Counted from the first letter of the stretch, positions 8,662 to 17,645 are shown. The stretch is 64,000 nucleotides of DNA from an uncultured Coriobacteriaceae bacterium (GCA_949294735.1 CASFII010000001.1:62001-126000), one strand, 5' to 3'. Notes: a model not told the origin generated them from the letters alone. Program-made: numbers and translations.

Positions 8662-8692
8662 GAATTCGTATGGAATCTGCAGAGTAGATAAA

Positions 8693-9967
8693 CTATTCAG
8701 CAGCTTCTTCGGTTACTTCTTCAGCAGCAGGTGCTTCTTCAGCAGCAACTTCGGCTTCTTCAGCTGCAGGTGCTTCTTCAGCTGCAGCTTCTTCAGCCTT
8801 AGCAGCCTTGCGACGGCCAGGCTTTTCTTCCATAACAGCCGTTTCGTCGATAGCAATTTCAAAGCCCAGTTCCTGAGCAGCAGCCTTCATAGAAAGGGAG
8901 ATGCGACGACGTTCAGGGTTGATTTCCATAACCTTAACCTTGATTTCGTCACCAACCTTTACAACCTGAGCAGGGGTTTCAATGTGACGCATGGCCATTT
9001 CAGAAATGTGAACCAGACCTTCAACGCCATTGCCCAGATCAACAAATGCACCAAACGGAACAACCTTGGTTACCTTGCCGTCCAGGATACTGCCTACTGG
9101 GAAGCCAGCTACGCGCTGCATCCACGGATCTTCGGTGGTCTGCTTGAGACCCAAGGAAATACGTTCACGCTGCAAATCAACGTCAAGCACTTCAACTTCA
9201 ACTTCGTCGCCCACAGAAACAACTTCGGACGGATGGGTTACATGGCTCCAAGAAAGTTCGGAGATGTGAACCAGACCGTCGATGCCACCCAGGTCAACGA
9301 AAGCACCGAAGTCAACGATAGAGGAAACAACGCCCTTCAGGCGCATGCCCTTAGAAAGCTTGGAAAGAATTTCAGCGCGTTCGTTCTTGCGGCCTTCTTC
9401 CAAAAGTACGCGGCGAGAAAGAACCACGTTATTGCGGTTGCGATCCATTTCAATTACGCGAGCTTCAATTTCGGTACCCAGATATGCATCCAGATCACGT
9501 ACGCGACGAAGGTCAACCAAAGAAGCAGGCAGGAAGCCACGCAGGCCAATGTCAAGGATAAGACCGCCTTTGACCACTTCAATAACTTCACCGGTAACCA
9601 CTTCGCCGGCCTTGAACTTCTCTTCAACGCTCTTCCAGGCACGTTCGTATTCAGCGCGCTTCTTGGAAAGAATCAGACGACCGTCCTTGTCTTCCTTTTG
9701 CAGGACCAAAGCTTCAATCTTGTCGCCCAGGCTTACTACTTCAGACGGATCAGCGTCTTTGCGGATGGAAAGTTCGCGAGAAGGAATAACACCTTCGCTC
9801 TTGAAGCCGATGTCAACCAGCACTTCGTCGTGCTCAAGCTTCACGACTACACCGTCTACCAAATCACCTTCGTCGAATTCGGTAAGCGTGCCGTCAATCA
9901 TCGCATTGAACTGTTCGTCGGTTACGTCAGAAAAATCGATAACAGACGTGTTCTTAATTTCGGTCAA
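8693..9967 (-). CDS. rpsA: 30S ribosomal protein S1 (four S1 domains)
   Basis: RNA-binding ribosomal protein of 424 residues with four tandem S1 OB-folds (roughly residues 33-102, 118-186, 205-273 and 290-359). Domains 3 and 4 carry the GAFVDLGGIDGLVHISELS and GAFVDLGNGVEGLVHISEM signatures. The tail (about 375-424) is low-complexity Ala/Glu. The four-domain form is usual in high-GC and many low-GC Gram-positives, against six in E. coli. The start is TTG at 9967, supported by AAAGGGG six bases upstream and the homologous N-terminus. It ends in a strong terminator and appears monocistronic. Confidence 0.95.
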   Translation of the reverse strand: MTEIKNTSVIDFSDVTDEQFNAMIDGTLTEFDEGDLVDGVVVKLEHDEVLVDIGFKSEGVIPSRELSIRKDADPSEVVSLGDKIEALVLQKEDKDGRLILSKKRAEYERAWKSVEEKFKAGEVVTGEVIEVVKGGLILDIGLRGFLPASLVDLRRVRDLDAYLGTEIEARVIEMDRNRNNVVLSRRVLLEEGRKNERAEILSKLSKGMRLKGVVSSIVDFGAFVDLGGIDGLVHISELSWSHVTHPSEVVSVGDEVEVEVLDVDLQRERISLGLKQTTEDPWMQRVAGFPVGSILDGKVTKVVPFGAFVDLGNGVEGLVHISEMAMRHIETPAQVVKVGDEIKVKVMEINPERRRISLSMKAAAQELGFEIAIDETAVMEEKPGRRKAAKAEEAAAEEAPAAEEAEVAAEEAPAAEEVTEEAAE

Positions 9968-10199
9968 AACGGACCCCTTTCAGTTTACGGGGACCCTTCG
10001 TCAGGTTTGCTACCATGTTCGCTTTGCAAAAAGCTTGCCTTTTCAGGGGCAGTGCAACAAACATGTCTCGTGGTCCAACATTACTCATGCTTACGGGCTA
10101 TTCCGCAAGCCGCACAAGTGTATCACACGGCACCGCGAATACCGCGTAAAACTTTTGTTCATTACATATTTTTCGTGCAATTAAAGTCTACAGATAGAG

Positions 10200-11330
10200 T
10201 TACAGGAAGCGGTATTGAACCGTGCGCAAACCCCAAGCACTGCACGACTTAAAGCCAAACGCTTTCCAAACGCCAGGCTGCAAGTCCAAAGAGCGCGAAC
10301 CGCCACCCATACCGCCGCAGTCATTCACGGTGGCATAGACCGTTTTTCCGTTGTAACGAATTTCAACGGTGCGACCGTAGTATTCCCAGTAGTTCGACCA
10401 CGCCATAGGAATAGCTACGCCCATGGACCAGTCGTCACAAATGTCTCCCGTTGCGGTAGAGCAGGGATTATCTACATACGGGTCAGTTTCGCCGCCATAC
10501 GCAGAAGCAATACCCGTTCTCCAGCCACTGCTTGACTGGTTTCCGCCACTGTTGCCACCAGAATTGCCGCCTGACGGTTTGTTCGAATTGCCTGAGTTGG
10601 CAGAGTTGCCCTCATTATTATTAGAGCCAGATGGTTCGCTCGTATCGTTAGAGCCAGAAATAGAATCGGCCTTTTCTTCAAGGGCGGCTAAACGTTCAGC
10701 TTCTGCCGCCTTTGCACTCGCAAGGTTTGCCCGAGCAGAAGCCACTACCTGTTCGGCTTGAGCCTTCTTGGATTGCAATTCGCTCAGCTTAGCGTCCTGG
10801 TCATCCTTTTGCTTTTGCAGCTCTTCGCTTAAGGCATCTAGTTCGTCCTGGCGAGCCTGCTGTTCTGCGATTTTATCTGCGTGGAAATCTTTGATTGAAC
10901 CAAGATAGGTCAAGTTGCGCAGCAAATCTTCGAAGCTTTCAGCTCCGAAGAAAATACTGAAAAGAGAGTTGGTATCGGCACCGGTGTACTCATACATGGC
11001 CACTTTGCCCAAAGCATCACGGCCTTTTACCACTTCAGATTGCGCCTCTAACGCCTGTTCAGCGGTGGCGTCAATTTTCTTTTGTAATTCTTTAATTTCA
11101 GATTGAAGGGCTTCAGCCTCGGATGCTAACGCAGACACCTGGGCTTCCGCTTCAGAAAGGGCTGCTTGTGCGTCGGAAACTGACACCTCATCAGCCCAAG
11201 CAGAGGAATAAGAGAAGAATCCTCCTGCGAAAAGGGCACCTAAACCTAGCACAACTACCAGCGCACCAGCAAAAATCCCTTTCTGCCAAAACGCCATATT
11301 ATGCAGATTCATCTGCGGTTTTGTAATCAC
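10200..11330 (-). CDS. Secreted coiled-coil protein with RlpA-like double-psi barrel domain
   Basis: Probable exported cell-wall protein. A hydrophobic segment near residues 16-40 (ending near SSAWADE) looks like a signal peptide or anchor. A long Ala/Glu/Gln-rich coiled coil (about 45-230) resembles the N-terminus of CwlO/EnvC-type hydrolases and is followed by a Ser/Asn/Gly-rich linker. The last about 105 residues form an RlpA/3D-like double-psi beta barrel with VYATVNDCGGMGGGSRSLDLQ and four cysteines. GTG at 11330 is chosen because GGAAAGG lies six bases upstream; the frame is open 42 codons further. Peptidoglycan remodelling is inferred from the domains, and the exact substrate is unknown. 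Confidence 0.78.
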   Translation of the reverse strand: MITKPQMNLHNMAFWQKGIFAGALVVVLGLGALFAGGFFSYSSAWADEVSVSDAQAALSEAEAQVSALASEAEALQSEIKELQKKIDATAEQALEAQSEVVKGRDALGKVAMYEYTGADTNSLFSIFFGAESFEDLLRNLTYLGSIKDFHADKIAEQQARQDELDALSEELQKQKDDQDAKLSELQSKKAQAEQVVASARANLASAKAAEAERLAALEEKADSISGSNDTSEPSGSNNNEGNSANSGNSNKPSGGNSGGNSGGNQSSSGWRTGIASAYGGETDPYVDNPCSTATGDICDDWSMGVAIPMAWSNYWEYYGRTVEIRYNGKTVYATVNDCGGMGGGSRSLDLQPGVWKAFGFKSCSAWGLRTVQYRFL

Positions 11331-11519
11331 ATGCTGCCTTTCCGCAACCACCAATGCCGCTAGCTCAACCCTGCTGTAGCCATCAGAATATGAGCATAGC
11401 GTATAAATGTTCCCTAAAAGTGCATAAAAAATCAAGGGTAACGCCCCGATTACCATCTTTATTACAGTAACGTTGCGTGAATCCTGCGATTCGCCAATAC
11501 AAAAAGTTCATTTTTCTTC

Positions 11520-11564
11520 TTGACAACCTACTCTGCATTCGTATACTTATGAACAGTTGTTCAT
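11520..11564 (+). promoter_or_regulatory. Promoter and ArsR/SmtB-type operator of the metal operon
   Basis: TTGACA (11520-11525) and TATACT (11542-11547) are separated by 16 bases, a strong sigma-70-type promoter. Immediately downstream is a perfect inverted repeat ATGAACA-GT-TGTTCAT (11549-11564), the typical form of ArsR/SmtB family operators. It would cover the transcription start, so the repressor encoded 53 bases downstream should block its own operon until metal binds. Confidence 0.85.
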
Positions 11565-11617
11565 ATGTTAGTATTTAGAAATGATGTACTAACACCACCT
11601 AAGCGTAAGGAAAAGCT

Positions 11618-11995
11618 ATGAGCAAAAAAGACATGGATAGCAAGGCAGCAGCGGTTTCAACCTTGGCAGCAGAAAAGGATACAGAGAAGAAGCTACCTGC
11701 CCCCTCTGAAATGCCAAACGAGGAATTGCTGTACGACTTGGCAGATCTTTTCAAAACCTTCGGTGACACCACTCGCATCAAAATTCTATACGCCCTCATG
11801 GGTCATGATTTATGTGTAGGTGACATCGCTGAAATGATTGGCGCTACCCAAAGCGCTGTCTCCCATCAGTTGCGCACACTCAAACAGGCGCGCCTTGTGA
11901 AGCTGCAGCGCGATGGCAAAAACGTCATCTACTCTTTAGCTGACGATCATGTATACACCATGCTTGCTCAAGGTATGACGCATATCTGCGAATAA
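11618..11995 (+). CDS. ArsR/SmtB family metal-sensing repressor
   Basis: Winged-helix repressor of 125 residues. The helix-turn-helix is in IAEMIGATQSAVSHQLRTLKQ (the start of this stretch is about residue 70). The C-terminal helix has D109-x-H111 and H122-x-x-E125, the alpha5 Zn/Co site of SmtB/CzrA-type sensors. The alpha3 site of CadC is only half present (LCVGD, one cysteine instead of two), so zinc-type sensing through alpha5 is more likely than CadC-type cadmium sensing. It is first in the operon with the HMA protein and P-type ATPase. AAGGAAAAGCT precedes the ATG. Confidence 0.9.
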   Translation: MSKKDMDSKAAAVSTLAAEKDTEKKLPAPSEMPNEELLYDLADLFKTFGDTTRIKILYALMGHDLCVGDIAEMIGATQSAVSHQLRTLKQARLVKLQRDGKNVIYSLADDHVYTMLAQGMTHICE

Positions 11996-12091
11996 CTTCA
12001 CTAACTAAACCAGTGTGAGCAAAAGAGTTAACAGGTAATCACTACCACCACGCAAAGACACCACTACCACCTATCACCTAAAGGAGACATC

Positions 12092-12310
12092 ATGCGTAAA
12101 AGCTACAAACTGCAAGACCTTGATTGCGCAAACTGCGCTGCCAAAATGGAAAACAACATCAAAAAGATTGATGGTGTGAACAATGCAACCGTTAGTTTCA
12201 TGACGCAAAAACTAACTGTTGACGCAGAAGATGCTCGTTTCGATGAAATCATGGATGAAATTGAGCGAACCTGCGCCAAAGTTGAACCAGATATGCAAAT
12301 TCTTCGCTAA
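12092..12310 (+). CDS. Free-standing heavy-metal-associated (HMA) domain protein
   Basis: A 72-residue metallochaperone-like protein with the ferredoxin-like HMA fold. The metal site is C12-A-N-C15 near the N-terminus, in LDCANCA rather than the CopZ-type MxCxxC. The DCANCA form is characteristic of Zn/Cd/Pb ATPase N-terminal domains. Here the domain is encoded separately, just before an ATPase that lacks it. AAAGGAG precedes the ATG. It probably delivers or senses metal for the downstream pump. Confidence 0.9.
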   Translation: MRKSYKLQDLDCANCAAKMENNIKKIDGVNNATVSFMTQKLTVDAEDARFDEIMDEIERTCAKVEPDMQILR

Positions 12311-12326
12311 TTAAACCTTTCCCTTC

Positions 12327-12425
12327 GGCTGTTGTGCGAACTTCTCCTCCTCTCTTGTCAAAGTTCGCCAACTTCACGCGTGCTTTCTCTAACACCTCCT
12401 TTCGGAGCGGAGGCGCACAACAGCC
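12327..12425 (+). other. Structured intercistronic RNA region
   Basis: Outer stem GGCTGTTGTGCG (12327-12338) pairs perfectly with CGCACAACAGCC (12414-12425). Enclosed are GCGAACTT/AAGTTCGC (12336-12343/12361-12368, sharing two to three bases with the outer stem) and CCTCC/GGAGG (12395-12399/12409-12413). The result is a branched, junction-like fold between the HMA and ATPase genes, followed by only four T. It may be a weak attenuator, an RNA-processing site or a stability element. Confidence 0.55.
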
Positions 12426-12461
12426 TTTTGCTACTATCGATCTGTTCACAGAAGGACTTCC

Positions 12462-14375
12462 ATGAATAAGAAACAAAAGAAATGGCGTAACCGCATTATT
12501 GTTGCATTAGTTTTGTTCGCAGCTATATATGCTGGCGTAGAGTTTTTGCCTCTTGAAGAGTGGCTCGGCGAACACACAAACGCCGTTATCGCCGAGTTTA
12601 TTCTTTTCTTAGTTCCCTACCTCATTGCTGGTTATGACGTACTTTTGCGCGCAGCTAAAAACATTGCCCGCGGGCAAGTTTTCGACGAAAACTTCCTTAT
12701 GTGCATTGCTACTATCGGAGCCTTTGCCCTGGTGTTTTTCCCTGAAAGCGATCCTCACATGGCAGAAGGTGCGGCAGTCATGCTGTTTTACCAGGTGGGT
12801 GAGCTTTTCCAAAGTTACGCCGTGGGTCAAAGCCGTGCCTCTATTGCTGCCATGATGGACATTGCGCCCGATTTTGCCAACGTGGAACGGAATGGTGAAC
12901 TGGTGCAGGTTGACCCTGCTGATGTCCGAGTAGGAACTACTATCACCATAAAGCCAGGTGAACGAGTACCCTTGGACGGCGTAGTTCTTTCAGGTACGAG
13001 CCAGCTTGATACCGCCGCTTTGACTGGTGAATCTTTGCCTCGTGAAGTTGAAGCAGGAAGCGAAATCATTTCTGGTTGCGTGAATATGACGGGACTTTTA
13101 CAGGTGCGTGTTACCAAACCCTATGGCGAAAGTACGGTTAGCCGCATTCTGGAACTGGTTGAAAATGCCAGCGAAAAGAAGTCTCGCAGTGAAAACTTCA
13201 TTACGCGCTTTGCACATTATTACACCCCAGTCGTCACCATTATTGCTGCACTGCTGGCTGTTATTCCTCCGCTGTTTTTCGGCGGCCTCTGGGCAGACTG
13301 GGTACAGCGCGGCCTGATTTTCCTGGTTATTTCATGCCCCTGCGCTCTGGTAATTTCGGTGCCGCTTTCGTTCTTCGGTGGCATTGGCGGAGCTTCGCGT
13401 AAAGGCATTTTAATCAAAGGTGGCAACTATCTTGAGCAGCTAGCCAAGGTAGACACGGTTGTATTTGACAAAACTGGCACGCTCACCAATGGTTCGTTCA
13501 GCGTGGCAAGCATTCGCCCGACGCAAGGTGTTGACCAGCAAAAACTTCTTGAATTGGCAGCACATGCGGAAAGCTATTCGGATCATCCCCTTGCGCTTTC
13601 TGTTAAAAGTGCATTTAAGGGCACTATTGATACGTCGCGCGTGCACGATGTCCACGAAATCAGTGGTCACGGCGTAAAGGCAACAGTAGATAGCGCAGAG
13701 GTTTTGGTAGGTAACGACAAACTCATGCAGCAGGCTCAGGTTGTCTTGAGTGAAACGTTTGAAACCGAACACCAAGCAGGAACTATTCTTCACGTGGCCC
13801 AAAATGGAACCTATCTCGGCTATGTTGTGGTAGCTGACGAACTTAAGTCTGATGCTCGTGAAGCTATCGAAGATCTTCATGCCACTGGAATTAGTCGCTG
13901 CGTCATGCTGACGGGAGACCGCGAAGAAGTTGCTGCAGCCGTGGCAGATGATTTACAGCTTGATGAATATCATGCACAGCTACTGCCGCAAGACAAGGTT
14001 ACCTTAGTTGAAGAACTACTGGAAAAGGAAGAAGGCAAGCTTTCCTTTGTGGGTGACGGCATCAACGACGCCCCCGTTCTCATGCGTTCCGACGTGGGTA
14101 TTGCAATGGGAGCTATGGGTTCTGATGCTGCTATTGAAGCGGCCGACGTAGTTCTTATGGACGACAAGCCTTCTAAAATTGCTCTAGCTATTCGCATTGC
14201 GCGTAAGACCATGCGCATCGTATGGCAAAACATCGTGTTTGCCTTGGGCGTGAAGTTTGCCATCCTTGGGTTAGCCGCCTTTGGTTTGGCGAATATGTGG
14301 TTGGCTGTGTTTGCAGACGTCGGCGTAGCAGTATTGGCAATCCTCAATGCTATGCGCGCCATGAAGGTGAAATAA
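12462..14375 (+). CDS. cadA: Zn/Cd/Pb-transporting P1B-type ATPase
   Basis: Metal efflux pump of 637 residues in the cytoplasmic membrane. Visible motifs: actuator TGESLP, the transmembrane CPC metal site in SCPCALVIS, phosphorylation motif DKTGTLT, the HP locus in SDHPLALS, MLTGDRE and the hinge GDGINDAPVL. Residues near the C-terminus (K in GVKFAI, D in FADVGVAVL) match the CadA/ZntA type rather than copper pumps. It starts directly with a basic segment and the first helix, so the usual N-terminal HMA domain is absent and is supplied by the preceding gene. AGAAGGA precedes the ATG. Confidence 0.93.
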   Translation: MNKKQKKWRNRIIVALVLFAAIYAGVEFLPLEEWLGEHTNAVIAEFILFLVPYLIAGYDVLLRAAKNIARGQVFDENFLMCIATIGAFALVFFPESDPHMAEGAAVMLFYQVGELFQSYAVGQSRASIAAMMDIAPDFANVERNGELVQVDPADVRVGTTITIKPGERVPLDGVVLSGTSQLDTAALTGESLPREVEAGSEIISGCVNMTGLLQVRVTKPYGESTVSRILELVENASEKKSRSENFITRFAHYYTPVVTIIAALLAVIPPLFFGGLWADWVQRGLIFLVISCPCALVISVPLSFFGGIGGASRKGILIKGGNYLEQLAKVDTVVFDKTGTLTNGSFSVASIRPTQGVDQQKLLELAAHAESYSDHPLALSVKSAFKGTIDTSRVHDVHEISGHGVKATVDSAEVLVGNDKLMQQAQVVLSETFETEHQAGTILHVAQNGTYLGYVVVADELKSDAREAIEDLHATGISRCVMLTGDREEVAAAVADDLQLDEYHAQLLPQDKVTLVEELLEKEEGKLSFVGDGINDAPVLMRSDVGIAMGAMGSDAAIEAADVVLMDDKPSKIALAIRIARKTMRIVWQNIVFALGVKFAILGLAAFGLANMWLAVFADVGVAVLAILNAMRAMKVK

Positions 14376-14563
14376 CTTCAAGAACCCAAAGAAGTGCTTG
14401 CCCTTAAACCCTCAACTGCGACGTCCTCCTACCGTTCGAAGCCACAGGCTTCTCACTATGCGTCGGACTGCTTCGCTTCGTTTTGAAAAATATAAAATTT
14501 GAAGCTCAGACTTGTTTCGGATTCAAGGGCGAGCACTTCTATCACCCAGCACCACCTCGCAAA

Positions 14564-14597
14564 GCCCAAAGAGGACGTGCCTTTTGGGTTCTTTTTG
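14564..14597 (+). terminator. Terminator of the metal-resistance operon
   Basis: Stem GCCCAAA-g-AGG / CCT-TTTGGGT (14564-14574 and 14580-14589) followed by TCTTTTTG. The TTTGGGTTCTT strand (14583-14593) is also perfectly complementary to AAGAACCCAAA at 14380-14390, so two alternative structures are possible in the gap between the ATPase and nnrD. Confidence 0.65.
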
Positions 14598-14603
14598 TAG
14601 GTT

Positions 14604-15482
14604 TTACGCTTCGAGCAGGCGCTTGATAGCAATGGGGATATACATAACCACATCTTCCGCAAGCACACCAATAGGCGTGTAGGCTTCAGCGGCAGCATTG
14701 CCTGCTGCAGCATGCAGATGAGTTGCCAAAACAGCTGCATCCCATGCCTGCAACCCCTGAGCTAATAGCGCGCCCAAAATACCAGCAAGCACGTCACCCG
14801 TTCCTGCTTTTGCAAGTGCTGCGGTTCCTTCGGACATGCAATAGCTCAAATTGCCGTCAGAAATCCACGTGTCAGGACCTTTAACTACGGCAAGAGCTTT
14901 AAAGGTACTTGCCAAATGCTCAGCCATCTCTTGTTGACTTTCTGTCTTGAATCCAGTGGATTCTGCAAGATAAGAAGCCTCGCCCGCGTGCGGAGTGATG
15001 ACGGTTTGTAGCCCTGCTTCAGCGCGTTCGTGCAAAAGCGCTTGACCTCTGCCCGTAGCAAGAAGCGTCATCAAAGCTCCCCCGTCAACCACAATAGGAG
15101 CTTTTACCTGCTCCAAAATATCAAAAGCCCACTGGGTAGCTTTGGACTGACGAGAATCTATTCCGCATCCCATCACATACGCCAAAGGATGATCAGGCGT
15201 AGATTCCAAACCTCCCCTGTCACTCCACGTTTTCCACGGTTCAACTACCAGCGAAGGCTGCTGGGCACGAATAGTGTCAACACAGGTGGGAGCACAGAAT
15301 ACACTTGTATAACCTGCCCCCATTCTGCTTCCCGCCATAGCTGCAAGGCTCACTGCGCCAGGATAGGCAGCGTCCCCACCAAAGATGACCAAATGTCCAC
15401 GTGAATACTTATGGGCGTCTTTTTTGGGAAATGGCAAAAGTGTGCGTAAATCGTTTCGTGTGTAATCTTTGATAGTTGTCAT
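14604..15482 (-). CDS. nnrD: ADP-dependent NAD(P)H-hydrate dehydratase
   Basis: Repairs hydrated NADH/NADPH (the ribokinase-like YjeF C-terminal domain family). The 292-residue protein has GHLVIFGGDAAYPGAVSLAA near the N-terminus, VDGGAL, TPHAGEASYL, AVVKGPDTWIS and the conserved GTGDVLAGILGAL loop. There is no N-terminal epimerase domain, which in many bacteria is fused. ATG at 15482 is chosen over an upstream in-frame start because AAAGGGG lies five bases before it. It is convergent with the metal-resistance operon. Confidence 0.9.
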   Translation of the reverse strand: MTTIKDYTRNDLRTLLPFPKKDAHKYSRGHLVIFGGDAAYPGAVSLAAMAGSRMGAGYTSVFCAPTCVDTIRAQQPSLVVEPWKTWSDRGGLESTPDHPLAYVMGCGIDSRQSKATQWAFDILEQVKAPIVVDGGALMTLLATGRGQALLHERAEAGLQTVITPHAGEASYLAESTGFKTESQQEMAEHLASTFKALAVVKGPDTWISDGNLSYCMSEGTAALAKAGTGDVLAGILGALLAQGLQAWDAAVLATHLHAAAGNAAAEAYTPIGVLAEDVVMYIPIAIKRLLEA

Positions 15483-15614
15483 ATCGACCCCTTTCACGAA
15501 AGCTCGTTCAGTCCGCAGTGTCTTTGCAGATAAAGTACGCACCTGCAAGGGCAGCCTTATAGGGTTATTGTATTGCGATTAGAAGAGAAAAGAAATGTCT
15601 AGCAGGGCAAAAGC

Positions 15615-16574
15615 TTACACTGGCACTAAAACGTTAAGTGCTTGGGGACACATATGAATATCGTATTCAAGCGCGGGTAAAGGCTCTCCGTCTATCTGGC
15701 ACGGCGGAATACGATCGAACGAAATATGTAGCTTTTGCGCCCTCAAGAATTCAAGCTGCTTAAAGCGCGTATGGTGACCATCTTTCGCTAGCAGAAACAC
15801 CATGGTTGCAAAAGGAACACTGAGCGGCGGGTGAGCAATACACAGGTCAAACAAACCATCATCTGGCTTTGCACTGGGGCAAACGCGAAAACCTCCCCCA
15901 TAACTTTGGCCTATTTGTACAGCAAATAAATGCATAGCACCTTCAACAGCTGTTTCCATCCCGCTATCGTCAGTCATTTGTGCCGTGTAGTTAAAGATAT
16001 CTAAATGATGGAATAGTTGATCAAGCCCACTCTCTAAATACAAGATGGTACCTGTTCGTCCTGTACGCTTGCGGCGTTCCATGGTGTCGAGCGCAATGGC
16101 AGCATCTAGTCCAAACGAAAGTGTTTCTACAAAGTATTCGCCGTTACAACATCCCACATCAAGCGGTTGTAATTGGGCAGAAAGTAGCTGCTTAATTGCC
16201 TGTTCAACCTTGGTAGACATGCCCAAAGTGCGAGCGTAGTCATTACCTGAACCAACAGGAATAATACCCATTGCGGGACGAACTTCTGCGCTTTGCTGCA
16301 TAAGCCCATTGGCTACTTCATGGATGATGCCGTCCCCACCTAATGCTAAGACCACATCAAATCCCTGTGCTGCTTCGGCAAGTTCAGCTGCATGACCAGC
16401 ATGTTGTGTTAAGGCAAGCTGCACTCTTTCAGAAACATCATTTTCTGAAACTTCCCCGAGCGCTTCTTTTAGGTACACTTCAGCTTTAGCGGTGGCTTCC
16501 AAGCCCGCTCCGTTTTGAGCAGCAGGGTTTGCAATAAGAAGAATGCGAGCCTCTTTAAGAGAAAACGAAGGCAT
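15615..16574 (-). CDS. Diacylglycerol/lipid kinase family protein
   Basis: Soluble lipid kinase of the YegS/DgkB/BmrU family (319 residues). It has an N-terminal ILLIANPAAQNGAG, the glycine-rich nucleotide site LALGGDGIIHEVANGLM (about residues 75-91) and PVGSGNDYARTLGM. The C-terminal beta-sandwich includes CQIDGEPLP. The likely substrate is diacylglycerol or another membrane lipid, but the family does not fix it. It lies between acpS and nnrD with short gaps. Confidence 0.88.
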   Translation of the reverse strand: MPSFSLKEARILLIANPAAQNGAGLEATAKAEVYLKEALGEVSENDVSERVQLALTQHAGHAAELAEAAQGFDVVLALGGDGIIHEVANGLMQQSAEVRPAMGIIPVGSGNDYARTLGMSTKVEQAIKQLLSAQLQPLDVGCCNGEYFVETLSFGLDAAIALDTMERRKRTGRTGTILYLESGLDQLFHHLDIFNYTAQMTDDSGMETAVEGAMHLFAVQIGQSYGGGFRVCPSAKPDDGLFDLCIAHPPLSVPFATMVFLLAKDGHHTRFKQLEFLRAQKLHISFDRIPPCQIDGEPLPALEYDIHMCPQALNVLVPV

Positions 16575-16589
16575 AGTTACTTCACCATC

Positions 16590-17135
16590 TTATTTGTCAG
16601 CAGTGTTTTTAGTGGGCATTTCATCCAGCAGGGCTCGCGCTTCCTTAAACTGTTTCGCCAGCTCTTCCATGGGGTCTTTACGCTTTTCAGCTGCTGCCAA
16701 GGAAGCCTCCGTAATTGCCATAGCACACGCTACCGCTTCAGTGTGAGTGAACGAAAGAGAAATCGGAAGTTCGCGTACACCTTTTTGCTGAGCTACTTCA
16801 TGGGCCTTTCCCGAAAGCCGAACATAAGGGCGTCCTTTTGAGGTACGTTTTACTTCAATATCCCGCACGCCTATGCCTTCAGAAAAACCCGTTCCTAAAG
16901 CTTTAAGCACTGCTTCTTTTGCTGCAAAACGGGTGGCGTAATGAACTTCAGGATGGGCCTTTGAATCGCAATAAGCGCATTCATCGGGAGAAAAAACACG
17001 CTGAGCAAAACGGAGCGTACGTTTTAGAATGCGTTCCATGCGGGCTATTTCCACCACGTCTACGCCCATGCCTACCTGGGAGAATTCTTCGAGTTCTCCA
17101 GAAGAATAGTCATGAGTTTGTTGAGTAATATCCAT
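16590..17135 (-). CDS. acpS: Holo-[acyl-carrier-protein] synthase
   Basis: Transfers 4'-phosphopantetheine from CoA to acyl carrier protein. GMGVDVVEIARMERIL and FAAKEAVLKALGTGF are the AcpS signatures (Mg-binding D and E), and SLSFTHTEAVACAMAI follows. The C-terminus has an extra charged helix (about 40 residues) beyond the usual 120-residue core. The start is uncertain. ATG at 17135 has no clear ribosome-binding site; ATG at 17069, just before the conserved core and after AGG, may be the true one. An in-frame TTG lies at 17192. Confidence 0.88.
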   Translation of the reverse strand: MDITQQTHDYSSGELEEFSQVGMGVDVVEIARMERILKRTLRFAQRVFSPDECAYCDSKAHPEVHYATRFAAKEAVLKALGTGFSEGIGVRDIEVKRTSKGRPYVRLSGKAHEVAQQKGVRELPISLSFTHTEAVACAMAITEASLAAAEKRKDPMEELAKQFKEARALLDEMPTKNTADK

Positions 17136-17197
17136 AGCTTTGAAGGGAACTAACGGTACGTCGCAAGAAAAATGAGAGCTTGATGCTCTCAAATTGT

Positions 17198-17551
17198 TTA
17201 CAGAAGAATTTTCTCTTCTTCTTTTTCTTCGTCTTCAGAATGACTTGCAGAATCGAAATCGTTGCTGTCCTTATCTTCAATGAAAGGTTCGAACAATGAT
17301 TTACCGTCCTGCGAAAGTTCAACCATACCAGTCAGTACATCAACATACTGATACGACTGACGGGCTGTGCGACCGCGCTTGCGATTAACTTCCATAATGA
17401 AAAGCTGCGGATGAACCTGAGTTAAGATACCTTCGTTTTCAACAATCTTAGAACGACCCATATTGGCACGTACTCGCAGATGCTGACCAACATATCCATT
17501 GAGTGTGTCGTGAATGGTGTCAACAATCTTAGCTTGCTTTGCCAGATCCAT
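17198..17551 (-). CDS. veg: Veg family protein
   Basis: A small (117-residue) SH3-like protein of the Veg/DUF1021 family, known in Gram-positives; in Bacillus it influences biofilm matrix genes. The core is GYVGQHLRVRANMGRSKIVENEGILTQVHPQLFI in outline: a GxxVxxxxNxGRxK motif followed by EGxLxxxxPxLFxV. The last 25 residues are a highly acidic tail rich in Asp, Glu and Ser, longer than in Firmicutes. GAGGA precedes the ATG. Confidence 0.85.
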   Translation of the reverse strand: MDLAKQAKIVDTIHDTLNGYVGQHLRVRANMGRSKIVENEGILTQVHPQLFIMEVNRKRGRTARQSYQYVDVLTGMVELSQDGKSLFEPFIEDKDSNDFDSASHSEDEEKEEEKILL

Positions 17552-17645
17552 ATTTAATCCTCATTCATTGTATGCATACGTAGCTAAATAACAGCGGCAT
17601 AGTATATCACGCGCATAAAGTTATCTGCAAGTAACTATGAAATTC

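Noticed and set aside
8984-10252. 422-codon open frame antisense to rpsA
   Set aside because: A shadow of the biased codon use of rpsA; the product has no recognisable domain and no ribosome-binding site, while the minus-strand S1 domains are certain.
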